Below, in pieces: positions 5,928 through 8,423 of a stretch of 8,423 nucleotides of DNA. Origin of the DNA: an uncultured Alphaproteobacteria bacterium (GTDB lineage: Bacteria; Pseudomonadota; Alphaproteobacteria; Rhizobiales; Pleomorphomonadaceae). Position numbers and translations under genes: made by a program. The stretch lies in contig CALCDT010000083.1 of the NCBI GenBank assembly GCA_937900425.1, positions 1 to 8,423 on the forward strand. Direction: 5' to 3'. The number at the start of each line of letters is the position of its first letter. The stretch's first letter is position 1. The notes beneath the pieces are model-generated. The model did not search any database, was not told where the DNA came from, and saw nothing but the letters and a program-made list of their open reading frames with translations.

Positions 5928-7630
5928 GCCGCCACTTCCCGCTCGCTCGATGCCGTCACGCGCAGTTCGCCGGCGGCGAAGAGCGCCCGGGCCCGCTGCC
6001 GCTGGATCTTGCCGCTCGAGGTACGAGGCAGGGCACCATAGGGCAGGATGCCGACGATCGGGACAGCACCGTGGCGATCGCCGACGAGGGCCCGCAGCCG
6101 CTGCGGCAGATCCGTCGCAGCTGCGGCGGAAAGATCGGCGGCCCGCAGCTCGCAGAGCACCGCGAGCGCCTCGCGGCCGTCGACGGGGACCGAGAAGGCC
6201 GCCGCGGCGACGACGTTGGCGTCTTTTTCGCCCAGCACCGTTTCCTCGACGTCGAGGGCATGCAGCTTGCGCCCGTAGATGGCGATGGTGTCCTTGATCC
6301 GGTCGACGATCACCAGTTCGCCGTCGACCAGCATGCCGACGTCGCCGGTCGGCAGGAAGCGCTCACCCGACGCGCCGGTGAACGCGTCCGCGTAGGGCAG
6401 GACTGTGCGAGTCGCGCCGCCCCACGTGCCGGGCGAGACGTGCGGGCCGGCGACGCAGATCTCGCCGACCGGGGCGGCGCTCGGCGCGCCGCCGGGCTCC
6501 GTCGGCCGCAGGACGACTGTGCAGCCGGAAACGACGTGGCCGCACGAGACGCGCGACAGGGGCACGTTGCCGCTGTCGAGCCGGCCGATCTCGACCTCGC
6601 GGATACCGGTTCCCTGCGGCGTCGCAGCGACCGGCAGCGTCGCCTCCGCGAGCCCGTAGCAGGCCATGAGCGACCGCGGGTCGAAGCCGTTGCCGCGAAA
6701 CCGCTCGGCGAAGCTGTGGAGGGTCGCCGCTCGCACGGGTTCCGAGCCGCAGAAGGTCGTCCGCAGGCTCGTCAGGTCGATGTCGTCGGAGGACGTCGGA
6801 CCGCTCCGGCGGACGCAGAGCTCGTAGCCGAAATTGGGTGCGCCGGCGTACGTCGCCCGATGGGTGGAGATCGCCCGCAGCCAGCGCAGCGGCTGTCGCA
6901 GGAAGGCGTCCGGCGGCATCAGCACCGCGGTTCCGCCGAGGAACAGCGGATGCAGGATCGAGGCCATCAGGCCCATGTCGTGGAACGGCGGCAGCCAGGA
7001 GACCGTGACGCTGTCGGGCCCGGTCCGCGCCGCGGCCCACAGCATCCGCTGGGCGGCGGCGATGTTGCCGTGGGTAACGACGACGCCGCGCGGGGCGCGC
7101 GTCGAGCCGGAACTGTACTGGACCATCGCCGGGGCATCGGCGGCCGGTTCCGGCGGCAGGGACGCCGTATCGTCGCGAACGAGCTCGTCGAGGCTCAGGT
7201 GCAGCGTGCCGTCCGGCAGGTCCGGCGGCCGCTCGGCGTCGACCGTCACGGCGGCCGCCGGCATCGCGTCGGCGAGAATTGCGGCGAAGCGCACGCGATT
7301 CTGTCCGAGGGCGGGGTAGGGCACGGTGACCGCGACGGCGCCGGCTCGCAGGCATCCGAGGAAGGTCGCCGCGAAGCGCGGGCCAGCGGCCATGGCGAGA
7401 ACCACTGGCGCGCCGGCGAGGCCCCGGCCGACGAGACCGCGGGCGATGGCCTCCGTCTCGGCGAACAGGGCCGCGTAGCTGCAGCACTCCGTCACCGCCT
7501 CGCCCCGTGCGAGAAAGCGGATCGCGTCACGGTCGCCGCGGTCGCGGGCGTGCGCGGCGAAGGCGGCCAGCAGCGAGCGGTCCGAGCTGTCGTTGACGCC
7601 GGCCGGAGCGGAGGGAACGGAAGCCGTCAT
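5924..7630 (-). CDS. Fatty-acyl-AMP-ligase-like acyl-adenylate synthetase
   Basis: This 568-residue ANL-superfamily enzyme is predicted to activate a carboxylic acid with ATP as acyl-AMP. The core motifs are in order: P-loop YSSGSTRAPRGV (172-183), WLPPFHDMGLM (212-222), CGSEPVR (294-300), CYGLAEATLP (324-333), SCG (362-364), PTGD (427-430), DRIKDTIAIYGRK (443-455) and the C-terminal catalytic Lys K541 in PRTSSGKIQR. The Arg after GST, the HDMGL motif, GSEPV and SCG are hallmarks I associate with FAALs (FadD32-like) rather than acyl-CoA ligases. FAALs usually hand the acyl-AMP to an acyl carrier protein. No carrier domain is fused and none is encoded in view. ATG 7630 overlaps the upstream dioxygenase stop (ATGA), and the stop overlaps the next gene (GTGA), so translation is probably coupled on both sides. 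A different acid, such as an aryl or amino acid, cannot be excluded. Confidence 0.93.
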   Translation of the reverse strand: MTASVPSAPAGVNDSSDRSLLAAFAAHARDRGDRDAIRFLARGEAVTECCSYAALFAETEAIARGLVGRGLAGAPVVLAMAAGPRFAATFLGCLRAGAVAVTVPYPALGQNRVRFAAILADAMPAAAVTVDAERPPDLPDGTLHLSLDELVRDDTASLPPEPAADAPAMVQYSSGSTRAPRGVVVTHGNIAAAQRMLWAAARTGPDSVTVSWLPPFHDMGLMASILHPLFLGGTAVLMPPDAFLRQPLRWLRAISTHRATYAGAPNFGYELCVRRSGPTSSDDIDLTSLRTTFCGSEPVRAATLHSFAERFRGNGFDPRSLMACYGLAEATLPVAATPQGTGIREVEIGRLDSGNVPLSRVSCGHVVSGCTVVLRPTEPGGAPSAAPVGEICVAGPHVSPGTWGGATRTVLPYADAFTGASGERFLPTGDVGMLVDGELVIVDRIKDTIAIYGRKLHALDVEETVLGEKDANVVAAAAFSVPVDGREALAVLCELRAADLSAAAATDLPQRLRALVGDRHGAVPIVGILPYGALPRTSSGKIQRQRARALFAAGELRVTASSEREVAA

Positions 7631-8423
7631 GCCCCGGGCCCGGCGCCTTCCGTCGCGGCGCGGCCTTCTTTGATCTCGGAGGAGACGATGGAGAGGAAGC
7701 GCTTCAGCACCGGCTGGTGACGGGCGAGGGCGTCGGGATGGAATTCGCCCTCTGGCGGCACTTCGAGGTCGAAGGTGCCGTGATCGCGGCCGCTGACGAG
7801 CGTCGCCGTGCCGCGCTCGCCGCCCTGCTGCCGCAGATCGCCGGCGATGTAGCGGATGACGAAGCCGACCCGGCGTTGCTGCGACCGGTTCGGCCGCGAG
7901 CCGTGGACGACGAGGAGATCGTGCAGCGACATCTCGCCGGGCGCGAGCACGACGTCGACGGCATCGGCCTCGTCGACCTCGACGAGGAGCTTCTCCCGCC
8001 CCAGCAGCATGTTGGCGGGATCACGGCTGTCGCCGTGCGGCAATGGCTGCAGGTGCGTGCCCGGCACCACCCGCATGCAACCGTTCTCCGGCACCGAGGG
8101 CGTGAAGGCGACCCAGGCGGTGAGGGCGGTTGGCCGGTCGAGGCCCCAGTAGGTGGCATCCTGGTGCCAGGGAACATGTGCGGCGGCCTGCGGCGACTTG
8201 TCGAAGAAGCTCGACGCCCAGCACAGCACGTCCGGCCCGAGGATCGCCCGCACCGGCGCGAGAATGCGCTCCTCGTGGACCATGTCCCACAGCCACGGCA
8301 CCAGCAGGTGCGGCTTCAGGCTGAGCGACGGAGGCAGCCTGCCGGCGCGCGCCGCCTCGATCGCCTCGAGCCGGCGCAGCCGGTCGGTGATCTCGTCGGC
8401 GTCGAAGACGGAGATCGGCGACA
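7627..8423 (-). CDS. Phytanoyl-CoA dioxygenase (PhyH) family Fe(II)/2-oxoglutarate oxygenase, copy 2; N-terminus beyond window
   Basis: The frame is open to the right edge, so the start and probably about 25-30 residues are missing. The visible 264 residues begin SPISVFDADE and align along their whole length with the oxygenase at 5043-5927 (for example RAGRLPPSLSLKPHLL against RAGRLPPALNAKPHLL). The iron ligands are intact: PWHQDATYW (His and Asp at visible residues 86 and 88), VVHGSRPNRS (His 173), and the 2-oxoglutarate Arg at 184 in QQRRVGFVIRY. It should therefore be an active hydroxylase-type enzyme, not a halogenase. Differences cluster in the active-site entrance (SFFDKSPQAAAHV against SFISKTGHDDRFV) and the C-terminal tail, which fits different substrates or positions of oxidation (inference). 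It is the first gene visible of the operon, and its TGA overlaps the start of the acyl-AMP ligase. A GTG at 8301 is an internal codon, not the start, because the homology continues upstream of it. Confidence 0.93.
   Translation of the reverse strand, partial: SPISVFDADEITDRLRRLEAIEAARAGRLPPSLSLKPHLLVPWLWDMVHEERILAPVRAILGPDVLCWASSFFDKSPQAAAHVPWHQDATYWGLDRPTALTAWVAFTPSVPENGCMRVVPGTHLQPLPHGDSRDPANMLLGREKLLVEVDEADAVDVVLAPGEMSLHDLLVVHGSRPNRSQQRRVGFVIRYIAGDLRQQGGERGTATLVSGRDHGTFDLEVPPEGEFHPDALARHQPVLKRFLSIVSSEIKEGRAATEGAGPGA

Noticed and set aside
4064..6041. Two long overlapping plus-strand open frames (418 and 554 codons) opposite the P450 and dioxygenase
   Set aside because: Low-complexity translations without motifs, antisense to two genes whose catalytic residues are all present.
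6071..7720. Long plus-strand open frame (549 codons) opposite the acyl-AMP ligase
   Set aside because: Its translation is rich in Arg, Gly, Ala and Asp with no family motif, while the opposite strand encodes a full, motif-complete ligase. It is a by-product of high third-position GC.
5043..8423. Possible halogenase activity of the two PhyH-family enzymes, given the FAAL context
   Set aside because: Both have His-x-Asp; Fe/2-oxoglutarate carrier-dependent halogenases of the SyrB2 type have Gly or Ala in place of Asp.

Overview
The window is very GC-rich, densely packed coding DNA (roughly 70% G+C). It has short or overlapping gene junctions, GTG as well as ATG starts, and a strong third-position GC bias that opens long false frames on the opposite strand. 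This fits a high-GC bacterium. The mix of genes suggests an alphaproteobacterium (Rhodospirillales- or Hyphomicrobiales-like), but no taxonomic marker is present, so that is only an inference. I see no rRNA, tRNA, CRISPR array, insertion sequence or phage gene.

Left part (1-2203, minus strand): a glycosyltransferase whose C-terminus lies outside the window. It carries about 230 extra N-terminal residues ahead of a GT4-like (GT-B) fold. Upstream of it in transcription order is a small class I SAM-dependent methyltransferase. A 91-bp gap with a strong inverted repeat separates the two.

Middle (2204-3939): a 177-bp divergent intergenic region, then two plus-strand genes joined by an ATGA overlap. 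Both encode methyltransferase-like proteins with clustered cysteines near the N-terminus and a degenerate SAM-binding glycine loop. They look like diverged tandem paralogs.

Right part (3926-8423, minus strand, transcribed from beyond the right edge toward the left): a tightly coupled operon in the order phytanoyl-CoA dioxygenase-family oxygenase (5' end missing), fatty-acyl-AMP-ligase-like enzyme, a second and closely similar phytanoyl-CoA dioxygenase-family oxygenase, and cytochrome P450. The junctions are ATGA, GTGA and a 47-bp overlap. Its last gene runs convergently 14 bp into the last plus-strand gene.

Working model (inference): the right-hand operon activates a carboxylic acid, probably a fatty acid, as an acyl-adenylate for transfer to a carrier protein encoded elsewhere. 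Three oxygenases, two Fe(II)/2-oxoglutarate type and one heme type, then oxidise the acyl chain or a related substrate. The methyltransferases and glycosyltransferase next to it are typical of polysaccharide, glycolipid or secondary-metabolite loci, so the region may make an oxidised, methylated and glycosylated lipid or lipid-bearing surface molecule. No carrier protein, PKS/NRPS module or transporter is visible, so the product cannot be named.
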